Of a stretch of 64,000 nt of DNA, positions 17,857 to 25,923 are shown in pieces (positions within the stretch are counted from its first letter, which is position 1; every line of letters starts with the position of its first letter). Under the pieces are notes generated by a model, which was not told the origin of the DNA, did no database searches, and saw only the letters and a list, made by a program, of their open reading frames with translations. The DNA is taken from the NCBI GenBank assembly GCA_902541285.1, contig CACBQD010000005.1, positions 1 through 64,000 of the forward strand. Reading direction: 5' to 3'. The translations under genes and the position numbers were made by a program. This stretch comes from an uncultured Pelagibacteraceae bacterium. GTDB taxonomy: Bacteria > Pseudomonadota > Alphaproteobacteria > Pelagibacterales > Pelagibacteraceae.

Positions 17857-19007
17857 GCATTTCGGAATCTTAAATTATTTCGATTAAGATCACTAATCTT
17901 TGTGCAGCCCATTAATTTCATGTCTCTTACTAATTCAGTTTTATATAAGTTAAGTGCTCTCTCAACACCTTCTTGACCTGCTGCAGCTAAAGCATAAAGA
18001 TATAATCTTCCACCAGCACAAGCTTTTGCACCCATAGATAAAGCTTTTAACATATGAGTTCCTCTTTGAAATCCACCTTCACAAATAACATCTAACTTAT
18101 CACCAACTGCATCAACAATTTCAGCTAATTGATCGAAAGGTGATCTAGATCCATCAAGTTGTCTTCCTCCATGATTTGATACCATTATACCAGTGCATCC
18201 GATATCAACTGCCCTTTTAGCATCTTCAACACTCATAACTCCCTTAAGCGCAAAATGGCCACCCCACTGAGAGCACAATTTTTCAGCGTCGTCCCAGTTC
18301 ATAGATTGATCCAACATAGTAGAAAAATAATTACCAATTGAAGTATTTGTGTCAGTTCCTTCTTTAACGAAATCTTGAAGATGTGGTAGTTCAAATTTTC
18401 CTTTGGTTAAATAATTTATTCCCCACATTGGTTTTGTGGCAAAACTAAACAAACTCGAAAGTGTTAATTTTGGAGGTGATGTAAATCCAGTTCTTAAATC
18501 TCTTTCACGATTTCCTCCTGTTATCGTATCAACAGTTAAAGCCATCACATCAAATTTTGCTGCTTTTGCTCGTTCTAAACAAGAGTCATTTAATCCTCTG
18601 TCTTTATGGAAATAAAATTGAAACATTTTTGGTGTGTCTATTAAAGATGAAATTTCCTCAACACTAACTGTAGCCAATGCCGAAACACCAAACATCGTAT
18701 TAAACTTCTTTGCAGCTTTTCCAACCGCTCTTTCTCCTTCGTAATGGAATAACCTTTGCAAAGCTGTTGGAGAACAATAAAAAGGCAAATCTAATTTTTT
18801 TCCAAAAATAGTTGTCGACAAATCCACATTTTCAACACCTCTTAAGACATTTGGAACTAAGTCAACATCATTAAATGCACTACTATTTCTTGCATAAGTT
18901 ATTTCATCATCCGCTGCCCCATCAATATAATGAAATATTGGAGATGGAAGCTTTTGTTTTGCCAATTTTCTAAAGTCATAAAAGTTATGACAATCTTTTA
19001 ATCTCAT
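17853..19007 (-). CDS. FMN-dependent L-2-hydroxyacid dehydrogenase (LldD/glycolate oxidase family), paralogue 1
   Basis: First of two tandem FMN dehydrogenases of the lactate/glycolate oxidase family. The signature SNHGGRQLDGSRSPFD contains the catalytic His near residue 278; FHYIDGAADDE and ALKGVMSVEDAKRA are the other flavin-domain blocks. Length 384. In this copy the last barrel segment reads ICEGGFQRGTHMLKAL, where the partner has ILDGGVRRGTHVLKAL. The DGG Asp and the following Val/Arg are usually conserved in the flavin-phosphate region, so this copy is slightly atypical. It lies 8 nt downstream of nothing else on its strand until 19016. Confidence 0.9.
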   Translation of the reverse strand: MRLKDCHNFYDFRKLAKQKLPSPIFHYIDGAADDEITYARNSSAFNDVDLVPNVLRGVENVDLSTTIFGKKLDLPFYCSPTALQRLFHYEGERAVGKAAKKFNTMFGVSALATVSVEEISSLIDTPKMFQFYFHKDRGLNDSCLERAKAAKFDVMALTVDTITGGNRERDLRTGFTSPPKLTLSSLFSFATKPMWGINYLTKGKFELPHLQDFVKEGTDTNTSIGNYFSTMLDQSMNWDDAEKLCSQWGGHFALKGVMSVEDAKRAVDIGCTGIMVSNHGGRQLDGSRSPFDQLAEIVDAVGDKLDVICEGGFQRGTHMLKALSMGAKACAGGRLYLYALAAAGQEGVERALNLYKTELVRDMKLMGCTKISDLNRNNLRFRNA

Positions 19008-19015
19008 ATCTTAAG

Positions 19016-19501
19016 TTAAAATTTTTTTGTAAAATTAAACATATAACTATTTGCCCCAGGATTTTTATCTCCAAGACTCGCATTAGAAATATGATTATAA
19101 GAAATACCTAATTCAGAATTAGATGAGATATCAAATAATATCTGTATTTGTGTCTTAAATTCAATTTCGTGACCTAAGTCCTTGCCATCTCCTTCGTCAT
19201 AATATCCAATTGCAAAACTAGGAGAGAAAGTAGTTGAATTAGATTTTTGATTTAATTGATAACCTGTATAAATATATAATGCATCATCAGCTGTTATCAT
19301 TGCTCCTGTCACAGGCTGAATATTTCCTAAAAAAATATCTTTGCTAGCATTAAAATTTATATATTCGGCACCAAATAGATTTGCTCTCTTACCATCATCA
19401 CTGAAATCGAACATGCCAGTGTAAAAACTCCATTTATTTTCTGCGTTAGAAAATGAGACAGTAAGAAATGAAATTATCAAAGTTTTAATTAAAATCTTCA
19501 T
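19016..19501 (-). CDS. PagL-like acyloxyacyl hydrolase (lipid A 3-O-deacylase family)
   Basis: Small outer-membrane beta-barrel protein with an N-terminal signal peptide (about residues 1-20, ending SNA). The C-terminal block SYNHISNASLGDKNPGANSY matches the PagL active-site strand, with H137 and S139 placed as in the His-x-Ser pair. The third triad residue of PagL, a Glu 12 residues after the Ser, is Asn151 here, so catalysis is uncertain. The protein ends in FTKKF, a terminal Phe typical of barrel proteins. It lies between the FMN dehydrogenases and the ccm genes, 14 nt after ccmH. Confidence 0.75.
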   Translation of the reverse strand: MKILIKTLIISFLTVSFSNAENKWSFYTGMFDFSDDGKRANLFGAEYINFNASKDIFLGNIQPVTGAMITADDALYIYTGYQLNQKSNSTTFSPSFAIGYYDEGDGKDLGHEIEFKTQIQILFDISSNSELGISYNHISNASLGDKNPGANSYMFNFTKKF

Positions 19502-19515
19502 ATTAAAAATCCTGG

Positions 19516-19875
19516 TTACTTTATAGATACTTTTCTAATAATTAAAAGGCCGCCAAAAGCGAACAAAATCAAAGGTATTGACCAGAGTAAAAATGTATTT
19601 TGGTTTAATTCTGGTTCATATACAATCCACTCTCCATATTTATTTTTTAAATAATCATATATTTCTTCTTCTTCTTTACCTTCATCAATCTTATTTTTTA
19701 CAACAAGCTTCATACTAACAGCAAAATCGGACTGAGAGTCGTAAACAGATTGACCTTGGCATATCAAACACCTTAAGTTTTTTGTAATTTGATCTACTTT
19801 GGTATTTATTTCATTAGCATAGGAAAAATTAAAACTAAAATATAGCAGCAATATTAATTTTAAAATTTTAAGCAT
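19516..19875 (-). CDS. ccmH: Cytochrome c biogenesis protein CcmH (CcmL/CycL type)
   Basis: Membrane-anchored thiol protein that reduces and presents apocytochrome c for haem attachment. The redox motif LRCLICQ (C36, C39) follows a signal peptide, and one membrane helix lies near the C-terminus (about residues 97-113). At 119 residues it is the short form without the CcmI-like TPR domain. The start overlaps the ccmG gene by 8 nt. It is the last ccm gene of the cluster. Confidence 0.93.
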   Translation of the reverse strand: MLKILKLILLLYFSFNFSYANEINTKVDQITKNLRCLICQGQSVYDSQSDFAVSMKLVVKNKIDEGKEEEEIYDYLKNKYGEWIVYEPELNQNTFLLWSIPLILFAFGGLLIIRKVSIK

Positions 19876-20398
19876 TTTCTTCTAATAAATTTTTTATTTC
19901 TATTAAACTTTCGCTTGTCAATGGACCAATATACTTTTTTATTATCTCATTTGTTTTACCACTTATAATAAAAGTTTCAGGAACACCAATGGCTCCGAAT
20001 TCTATTGATTTTGTTCCATCATTATCGGTAATAACTTCTGAATAAGGATTTCCAAGTGAGTTTAAAAAATTTTTCGCATTTTTTGGACTGTCTTTATAAT
20101 TAATTCCAATTATATTTATGTTCATATCTTTTAATTTCATTAAAAACTGATGCTCTTCTCTACATGGTGCGCACCAAGATGCCCAAATATTTACTACAGA
20201 AGGACTATTTTTATCAAATAAGTCTGAAATATTAATTATTTCATCTGAAAATAGTTTTTTTGCATTAAGTGAAAAATCTATTTTACTTTTTAATTTCTCG
20301 TTAGAGTAATCTTTCGATACGTTCAATCCCTTGAGCAAGATTATAAAAATTATTATTAATGTTAGTAGTAATCCTAAAAATTTAATATTTTTGCTCAT
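19868..20398 (-). CDS. ccmG: Thiol:disulfide interchange protein CcmG/DsbE
   Basis: Periplasmic membrane-anchored thioredoxin-like reductant for apocytochrome c/CcmH. An N-terminal anchor is followed by a thioredoxin fold with WASWCAPC (C76 and C79 from the chosen start) and the cis-Pro region GVPETF. I choose the ATG at 20398 (MSKNIKF); a GTG at 20413 would add five residues and is less likely. It overlaps the end of ccmF by 17 nt, so it is translated with the cluster. Confidence 0.92.
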   Translation of the reverse strand: MSKNIKFLGLLLTLIIIFIILLKGLNVSKDYSNEKLKSKIDFSLNAKKLFSDEIINISDLFDKNSPSVVNIWASWCAPCREEHQFLMKLKDMNINIIGINYKDSPKNAKNFLNSLGNPYSEVITDNDGTKSIEFGAIGVPETFIISGKTNEIIKKYIGPLTSESLIEIKNLLEENA

Positions 20399-22262
20399 TT
20401 TTTCTAATAACACTTAATAAACCACCAAAACCAATAAATATAGTTGAGATCCATATCCAAATCATTAAGGGTTTATATTGATATCTTACGTTATAATATC
20501 CATCGTCTTTTAAAATATTAAATACTAAAAAATTATCTGAAAATAATGTTGTCTTAATATCTGCTTCACTTGTAATAGTTAAAGGCTGCTGGTAAATCCT
20601 AACTTCTGGGTATAAAGCAAAAGAGGAATTTTTATTTGTAACTTCAAAACTAGCTTTAAGAGATTTATAATTGTCCACATCTTTAACATTAACTTCTTTT
20701 AATTTTACAACTTTTTCGTCGAATATTCTTTCATCTCCTACTTTCATATTTGAATTGAATTCATTAGAAAAAAGGCCATTCAATAAGATACTTGTGATTA
20801 ATAAACTAAAACCAAAATGTGAAATTTTTTGGCTAATCGAGGACCTACTAACAAAAAAATCCTTAATTGTTACTAATAAGAGATAGATGCTCAAAACTAT
20901 CAGAGGAATAGATAACAAAAATGAATTTTCTGTTTTTGTTAAAATGACATATGAAATAAGCAATGAAACTAAAAAAATAATTAAAATATTATAGTTAAAC
21001 TTTTTTAATTTATCTTTAATCCATTTCAAACTTGGGCCAAAGCTCATAAAGATTAAAAAAGGAATTAAGAAAGGTATTAAAAGATTATGATAAAAAGGTG
21101 GACCAACAGAAATTTTTGAACCATTTAAAACTTCAAGAAAAATTGGATAAATTGTACCAACAAGAACAACAGATAAAAAAAACATCATAAACCAGTTATT
21201 CACTAATATTGCGGTCTCTTTACTTAAAATAAAATTCTCTTTTGCTGTGTTTGATATTTTATTCTGATTAAAAAAGAAAATTAATATAGACATCAATATT
21301 AGGATAAAGAGAAAACTTAATATAAATAACCCTCTTGATGGATCGTTTGCAAAAGTATGAATTGAATTTAAAATTCCAGACCTAACAAGAAAAGTACCAC
21401 TCATACTCAGTGAAAAAGTTGTAATTGACAAAATAATAGTCCACTCTTTAAATGAATTTCTTTTCTGTAATACAATTACTGTATGCAGGAGTGCTGTTAA
21501 GCAAAACCATGGCATCAATGAAACATTTTCTACAGGATCCCAAAACCAAAAACCTCCCCAGCCCAGCTCATAATATGCCCATATAGATCCAAGCAAAATA
21601 CCAATTGTTAAAAATACCCAAGATAGCAAAACCCATTTTTTAATATGCCTTGCCCACTTATCTCCAATATTTCCGCTAATCATTGAGGCAAGTGAAGCTG
21701 AAAAGATAATAGATGTTCCGACATAACCTAAATATAAAATTGGAGGATGAATAGCTAAAGCAGGGTCTTGTAAAAGAGGGTTCAAACCTAATCCCTCGCT
21801 AGGAATTGGATATAGCGTTTTGAATGGGTTGGAAGTTAATAAAATAAAAATTAGAAAACCTGAAATAATAATTTGTTGAAATAGTATCGTTAGAAGTTTG
21901 TATTTAGTATCTTGTGATCTTGAATTTAATAAAAAAATAAATAGAAAAATTGAAAGAACTAATAACCACAATAATAAACTTCCCTCATGATTTCCCCAAG
22001 TACCTGAAACTTTATAAAATAAAGGTTTTAAAGTATGAGAATTGTTAAAAACAATTTCATTACTAAAATCTGAAATTACAAAAGCTGCAACTAGACTAAA
22101 AAAACTTACTGTTATCATTATAGTTTGTATTGAAGTAATTAAAATAAAGTTTTTATCTAAATATTTATTTTCTGAATTTGCATCCAAGTATGACTTAAAA
22201 ATTAAATAAACAGATGCAATTAAAGCTATATATAAAGAATAATTTCCTAAATAATTAGACAT
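20382..22262 (-). CDS. ccmF: Cytochrome c haem lyase subunit CcmF
   Basis: Large polytopic inner-membrane protein that transfers haem from CcmE to apocytochrome c. The haem-handling WWD motif is visible as WGGFWFWDPVENVSLMPW near residue 230, along with WGNHEGSLLLW near 90. More than twelve hydrophobic segments are present. Length 626 is typical. It follows ccmE with a 5-nt gap. Confidence 0.96.
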   Translation of the reverse strand: MSNYLGNYSLYIALIASVYLIFKSYLDANSENKYLDKNFILITSIQTIMITVSFFSLVAAFVISDFSNEIVFNNSHTLKPLFYKVSGTWGNHEGSLLLWLLVLSIFLFIFLLNSRSQDTKYKLLTILFQQIIISGFLIFILLTSNPFKTLYPIPSEGLGLNPLLQDPALAIHPPILYLGYVGTSIIFSASLASMISGNIGDKWARHIKKWVLLSWVFLTIGILLGSIWAYYELGWGGFWFWDPVENVSLMPWFCLTALLHTVIVLQKRNSFKEWTIILSITTFSLSMSGTFLVRSGILNSIHTFANDPSRGLFILSFLFILILMSILIFFFNQNKISNTAKENFILSKETAILVNNWFMMFFLSVVLVGTIYPIFLEVLNGSKISVGPPFYHNLLIPFLIPFLIFMSFGPSLKWIKDKLKKFNYNILIIFLVSLLISYVILTKTENSFLLSIPLIVLSIYLLLVTIKDFFVSRSSISQKISHFGFSLLITSILLNGLFSNEFNSNMKVGDERIFDEKVVKLKEVNVKDVDNYKSLKASFEVTNKNSSFALYPEVRIYQQPLTITSEADIKTTLFSDNFLVFNILKDDGYYNVRYQYKPLMIWIWISTIFIGFGGLLSVIRKNEQKY

Positions 22263-22267
22263 ACAAA

Positions 22268-22690
22268 TTAATTATTTTTCATAGCTTCGCTAACTTCAGG
22301 AGGCATATAATTTTCATCATGTTTTGCTAAAATCTTGTCAGCATTTAGAAAACTTTTATCCTTTAAGAAACCTTCAGCAACTACACCCTTACCCTCTTCA
22401 AACAAATTAGGTACCGATCCATTAAAGTTAACTAATAATTCATTTTTGAAATCCGTAATTACGAAAAAAATTTCTTTATCATTTATTTTAATAGAATTTT
22501 TTTTCACCATTCCACCAACTCTTATTTTTTGAGCATTTTTGATTTCATTAAGGTTTTTAATGTCTGTTGGAGACTTAAAATATACTACGTTTTCCTCAAG
22601 AGATTTAACAACCAAAAAAATTGTAAGAACTAATGAAATTAAAATTAAAAAAATAAAAAGAGCTCTAAATTTAACTTTTTTTCCGTACAT
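22268..22690 (-). CDS. ccmE: Cytochrome c maturation haem chaperone CcmE
   Basis: Periplasmic haem chaperone with an N-terminal membrane anchor (about residues 9-28). The covalent haem-binding His is H124 within HDENYMPPE, with the conserved Tyr at 128. An OB-fold core (IRVGGMV ... VVAEGFLKD) lies between. Length 140 is normal. It follows the small ccmD gene by 11 nt. Confidence 0.96.
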   Translation of the reverse strand: MYGKKVKFRALFIFLILISLVLTIFLVVKSLEENVVYFKSPTDIKNLNEIKNAQKIRVGGMVKKNSIKINDKEIFFVITDFKNELLVNFNGSVPNLFEEGKGVVAEGFLKDKSFLNADKILAKHDENYMPPEVSEAMKNN

Positions 22691-22701
22691 GTGAATTTTA
22701 G

Positions 22702-22935
22702 TTAAACTTTAGATGTGGAAGTGTTTGCTAATATCTCTCTGTACGTTTTTTGCTTAGCTGCTGATGCAAGTTTCTTTTCATCTAGTGATTTATAATTTTC
22801 CTCAAATTTCTTTTTCTCTTTAATTAAATTTAATTTTACTACCGCGTACAAGAAGCTAAAAGAAAATAGAGTAAATATAAATGATGACCAAACGTATACA
22901 CCGTATCCATTCATATTTAGTAGTTCACTAATCAT
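22702..22935 (-). CDS. ccmD: CcmD-like haem exporter small protein
   Basis: A 77-residue protein with one N-terminal membrane helix (about 14-36) preceded by [11 protein letters not shown], a pattern typical of CcmD, followed by a charged cytoplasmic helix. Its position between ccmC and ccmE supports the call. In known systems CcmD helps release holo-CcmE from CcmC. Its start overlaps the ccmC stop by 4 nt (ATGA). Confidence 0.85.
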   Translation of the reverse strand: MISELLNMNGYGVYVWSSFIFTLFSFSFLYAVVKLNLIKEKKKFEENYKSLDEKKLASAAKQKTYREILANTSTSKV

Positions 22936-23639
22936 AGTCTATTAAGGCCTTTATTTTTAATCTTTAACAGTTCTGTATTATATTTCATTAAAAATATCAA
23001 AAGTGAAAATAGAGCAAATGCCGCAGTCATTATAGCTAATGGTGTCAACATTGAAGAATGAATTGTTGTTTCTTCCAAAATTTTTACTGACGCAGGTTGG
23101 TGTAAAGTATTCCACCATTCTACTGAAAATTTTATAACTGGAATATTTATAAGACCAATAATTGCTATTATTGAGCTAACTTTTTCTGCTTTAGTAGTGT
23201 CTGTCGTAATCTTCCAAGAAGTAATGAACAATAAATAAAAAATTGAAAGTAAGAGCATTGAAGTTATTCTTGCATCCCAAGCCCACCAAGTTCCCCAGGT
23301 TGGTTTTCCCCAAATTGATCCTGTAACTAAAGCTATTATGCTAAAAACAAAACCAGAAGGTGCTAAACTTTTTGTTATTAAAGAGAAATTTTTATTTTTA
23401 AAAACAAAAACTCCAAAAGAAAGAATGGAAATAAATGAAAATATTCCGAGTGATATCCAAGCTGATGGAACATGGACATACATAATCCTAACTGAGTCAC
23501 TCTGCTTATAATCCTCGGGAGAAAGAACTAAAGCTTCAACTAATCCAAGCAACAATACAATTATAAATAGCGCAAATACAAACTTTTGTATTTTATTAAT
23601 TATCTTTAAAGTATTATTTGGATTGAAATAATTAATCAT
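22932..23639 (-). CDS. ccmC: Haem handling protein CcmC
   Basis: Polytopic inner-membrane protein that loads haem onto CcmE. The tryptophan-rich WWD motif is WGTWWAWDAR (115-124), and flanking periplasmic His residues lie in VHVPS (about 56) and TLHQPAS. Six membrane segments are visible; length 235. It is first in the ccmCDEFGH order. A 54-nt stem-loop lies about 45-100 nt upstream of its start. Confidence 0.95.
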   Translation of the reverse strand: MINYFNPNNTLKIINKIQKFVFALFIIVLLLGLVEALVLSPEDYKQSDSVRIMYVHVPSAWISLGIFSFISILSFGVFVFKNKNFSLITKSLAPSGFVFSIIALVTGSIWGKPTWGTWWAWDARITSMLLLSIFYLLFITSWKITTDTTKAEKVSSIIAIIGLINIPVIKFSVEWWNTLHQPASVKILEETTIHSSMLTPLAIMTAAFALFSLLIFLMKYNTELLKIKNKGLNRL

Positions 23640-23684
23640 AATTTTTTATAACACATAAATTTTAGATTAAAATTGTTCAAAATT

Positions 23685-23738
23685 TTCTGACCAAGAATAC
23701 AGAGGGAGATAGAGGAAAAACAGTACTCTTGATCAGAA
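23685..23738 (-). ncRNA. Long stem-loop upstream of ccmC: candidate small RNA or mRNA leader element
   Basis: Arms at 23685-23699 and 23724-23738 pair over 15 bp around a 24-nt loop. Read as minus-strand RNA all 15 positions pair, two as G-U wobbles. As plus-strand RNA the same two become C-A mismatches, so the structure favours the minus strand, the sense of hspQ and ccmC. The loop on that strand is pyrimidine-rich (UUUUUCCUCUAUCUCCCUCU) and resembles anti-Shine-Dalgarno loops of alphaproteobacterial sRNAs. The rest of the 167-bp hspQ-ccmC gap shows no reading frame. Could instead be a 3' hairpin of hspQ. Confidence 0.4.
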
Positions 23739-23806
23739 TTAAATATTTTATAACAAACAGATATGACAGAGATTTGGGACAATTGTGTTTAAATATTGGC
23801 TATTAG

Positions 23807-24127
23807 TTAATTCGAAGGCTTGAAGTAGCTTGATCCACGCTTACCTGAAAAAATTTCATTAATTAGAGGGTGTTTTATAGGCTCTTCAGAGTCATCAAAT
23901 AATAGATTTTGCTCAGACACATAAGCCTCGTAAGTAATTTCGTCATTCTCTGCTAGTAAATGATAAAATGGCTGATCCTTTCTAGGTCTCACGTTTTTTG
24001 GAATCGATTGATACCACTCCTCTGAGTTATTAAATTCAAAGTCAACATCGTAAATCACACCTCTAAAATCGAAGTGTCTATGTTTTACAACGTCTCCAAT
24101 TGAAAATTTAGCTTTTTGAGTACTCAC
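23807..24127 (-). CDS. hspQ: Heat-shock protein HspQ (hemimethylated-DNA-binding/YccV family)
   Basis: Small cytoplasmic protein of the HspQ/YccV family, recognised by FSIGDVVKHRHFDFRGVIYDVD and the later DQPFYHLLAENDEITYEAYVSEQNL region. In gammaproteobacteria it modulates Lon-dependent proteolysis and is heat-induced; the role in this lineage is inferred. Length 106 is typical. It diverges from yciB across a 78-bp AT-rich gap that must hold both promoters. Confidence 0.92.
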   Translation of the reverse strand: MSTQKAKFSIGDVVKHRHFDFRGVIYDVDFEFNNSEEWYQSIPKNVRPRKDQPFYHLLAENDEITYEAYVSEQNLLFDDSEEPIKHPLINEIFSGKRGSSYFKPSN

Positions 24128-24205
24128 GATATTAAATATGGATATTTGATGAAAAAAATCAATAAAAAAAATATAAATGTTTTATTAATCTGTTAATATG
24201 TAGCA

Positions 24206-24757
24206 GTGAATAAATCACTTCTAAAATTCATTACAGACGTTGGGCCTTTAGCTATTTTTTTCTTCTTTTATTATAATAGTGATAAAAATTTAAAAGTTGC
24301 AATACCACCTCTAATTGTCGCAACAATAATTTCTGTTCTATTGGTTTGGATACTGGAAAAAAAAGTTCCGATGGTTCCTTTGTTAGGAGGAATTTTAATT
24401 ACTCTATTTGGAGGTTTAACAATTTATTTTGATAATCCAATTTTTATTTATATGAAACCCACTATTATAAATATTTTATTTGCCTTAGCTTTATTCTTTG
24501 GAAAATACTTCACCAATGAACCAGTTTTAAAATTAATACTTGGAAAAACACTACCAATGTCTGATGAAGGTTGGAAAATTTTGAATAACAGATGGACTTA
24601 TTTTTTTATTTTTTTAGCTATATTAAATGAAATTGTTTGGAGAACTCAAACAGAAGAATTTTGGGTTAACTTTAAAGTTTGGGGAATGCTACCAATTACA
24701 TTCATCTTTACAGCATCACAAGTTGGGTTGATTAATAAACACAAATTAAATGAGTAA
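24206..24757 (+). CDS. yciB: Inner membrane septation protein A family (YciB)
   Basis: Polytopic membrane protein of the YciB/IspA family linked to intracellular septation and envelope maintenance. Typical blocks are FITDVGPLAIFF at the start, GKYFTNEPVLKLILGKTLPM and GWKILNNRWTYFFIFLAILNEIVWR. About five membrane segments; length 183 is normal. The start codon is GTG. It overlaps the next gene (DUF2794) by 8 nt. Confidence 0.92.
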   Translation: MNKSLLKFITDVGPLAIFFFFYYNSDKNLKVAIPPLIVATIISVLLVWILEKKVPMVPLLGGILITLFGGLTIYFDNPIFIYMKPTIINILFALALFFGKYFTNEPVLKLILGKTLPMSDEGWKILNNRWTYFFIFLAILNEIVWRTQTEEFWVNFKVWGMLPITFIFTASQVGLINKHKLNE

Positions 24758-25085
24758 TTTAAAATTAGTAATAAATAATTCAAATAAAGAACAAAACCAA
24801 AGGTATTTTTTTGAAAAAAAAGAACTAAAAATTATATTAGACCTATATGCTAAAATGGTATCTGAAGGATCTTGGAAAGACTATGGCCTCTCAATATCAA
24901 GTAAAAGAGTAAGTTTTAGTATTTTTAAAAATGCAGCAGAAAAAGCTATCTACAACATTTGTAAAAATTTTAAACCATCTAATAAGAATTTGAAATATTT
25001 AATAACTGACAGAAATGGTAAAATTTTAAATAATGCTTATGATTTAGAAATACTTCTAAAAAAAACAAATTGGAAAAAACTATAG
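24750..25085 (+). CDS. DUF2794 family protein
   Basis: A 111-residue soluble protein of the DUF2794 family, common in alphaproteobacteria and of unknown function. Recognisable stretches are RYFFEKKELKIILDLYAKMV and WKDYGLSISSKRVSFSIFKN. It starts 8 nt inside yciB, so the two are probably co-translated. It ends 7 nt from the convergent BI-1 gene. Confidence 0.8.
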   Translation: MSNLKLVINNSNKEQNQRYFFEKKELKIILDLYAKMVSEGSWKDYGLSISSKRVSFSIFKNAAEKAIYNICKNFKPSNKNLKYLITDRNGKILNNAYDLEILLKKTNWKKL

Positions 25086-25092
25086 TTTTTGA

Positions 25093-25851
25093 TTATCTTC
25101 TTTGACCGAACAATCTTAAAAGCATTATAAATAAATTTATAAAATCTAAGTATAATGTTAAAGCTCCCATAACAGCTTTCTTGCCAATTACTTCACCTGA
25201 ATCTGATGCTACGTACATATTCTTAATTTTTTGTGTATCGTATGCAGTTAATCCAACAAATATAAGAACTCCAATGATTGAAATAGCAAAGTACATCATT
25301 GAAGATTTTAAGAAAATATTTACTAAAGACGCGATTATAATACCGATCAAACCCATCATTAAGAATGATCCAAGTTTTGTGAGGTCTCTTTTAGTTGTGT
25401 AACCATATATACTCATAGCTCCAAATGTTGCTGAAGATATGAAAAACACTCTCGTCACACTAAGTCCTGTGTAAACTAATAAAATTGATGATAGTGATAA
25501 ACCCATCAAGGCTGCAAAAATCCAAAAAGTAGTTTGAGCTTTTGAAGAACTCATTTTATTTATCCCAAAACTCATATAAAAAACAATTCCGAGAGGAGCT
25601 AACATAACCACCCATTTCAATCCTGATAGATAAATTGCATTTCCGAACTCAGTTAAAGCAACTATTGATCCACTTGCATCTGTAACTACTGACATTTTAA
25701 AAGATAGCAATGCAATGATTCCCGTTAGCAAAACTCCAGTTGCCATGTAGTTGTAAACTTTAAGCATGTAGGCTCTAAGGCCTTCATCCATCACAACAGC
25801 TTTTTTTGCTGTCGTTGATCTATTTAGAATATTGTCTCTATTGAATTCCAT
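25093..25851 (-). CDS. Bax inhibitor-1 / YccA family membrane protein
   Basis: Seven-helix membrane protein of the BI-1/TMBIM family (YccA/YbhL in bacteria), thought to act in membrane protein quality control or ion leak. The C-terminal VFVGLTAYDTQKIKNMY and ALTLYLDFINLFIMLLRLFG blocks are characteristic. I choose the ATG at 25851 (252 residues, MEFNRDN); the frame is open 12 codons further only with a TTG start. Confidence 0.92.
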   Translation of the reverse strand: MEFNRDNILNRSTTAKKAVVMDEGLRAYMLKVYNYMATGVLLTGIIALLSFKMSVVTDASGSIVALTEFGNAIYLSGLKWVVMLAPLGIVFYMSFGINKMSSSKAQTTFWIFAALMGLSLSSILLVYTGLSVTRVFFISSATFGAMSIYGYTTKRDLTKLGSFLMMGLIGIIIASLVNIFLKSSMMYFAISIIGVLIFVGLTAYDTQKIKNMYVASDSGEVIGKKAVMGALTLYLDFINLFIMLLRLFGQRR

Positions 25852-25923
25852 AATTAAATATATAGTAATAAATTTTAAATTTTTCAAGCAGTCAAAATAA
25901 AGGTAACAAATACTTATTATTTA

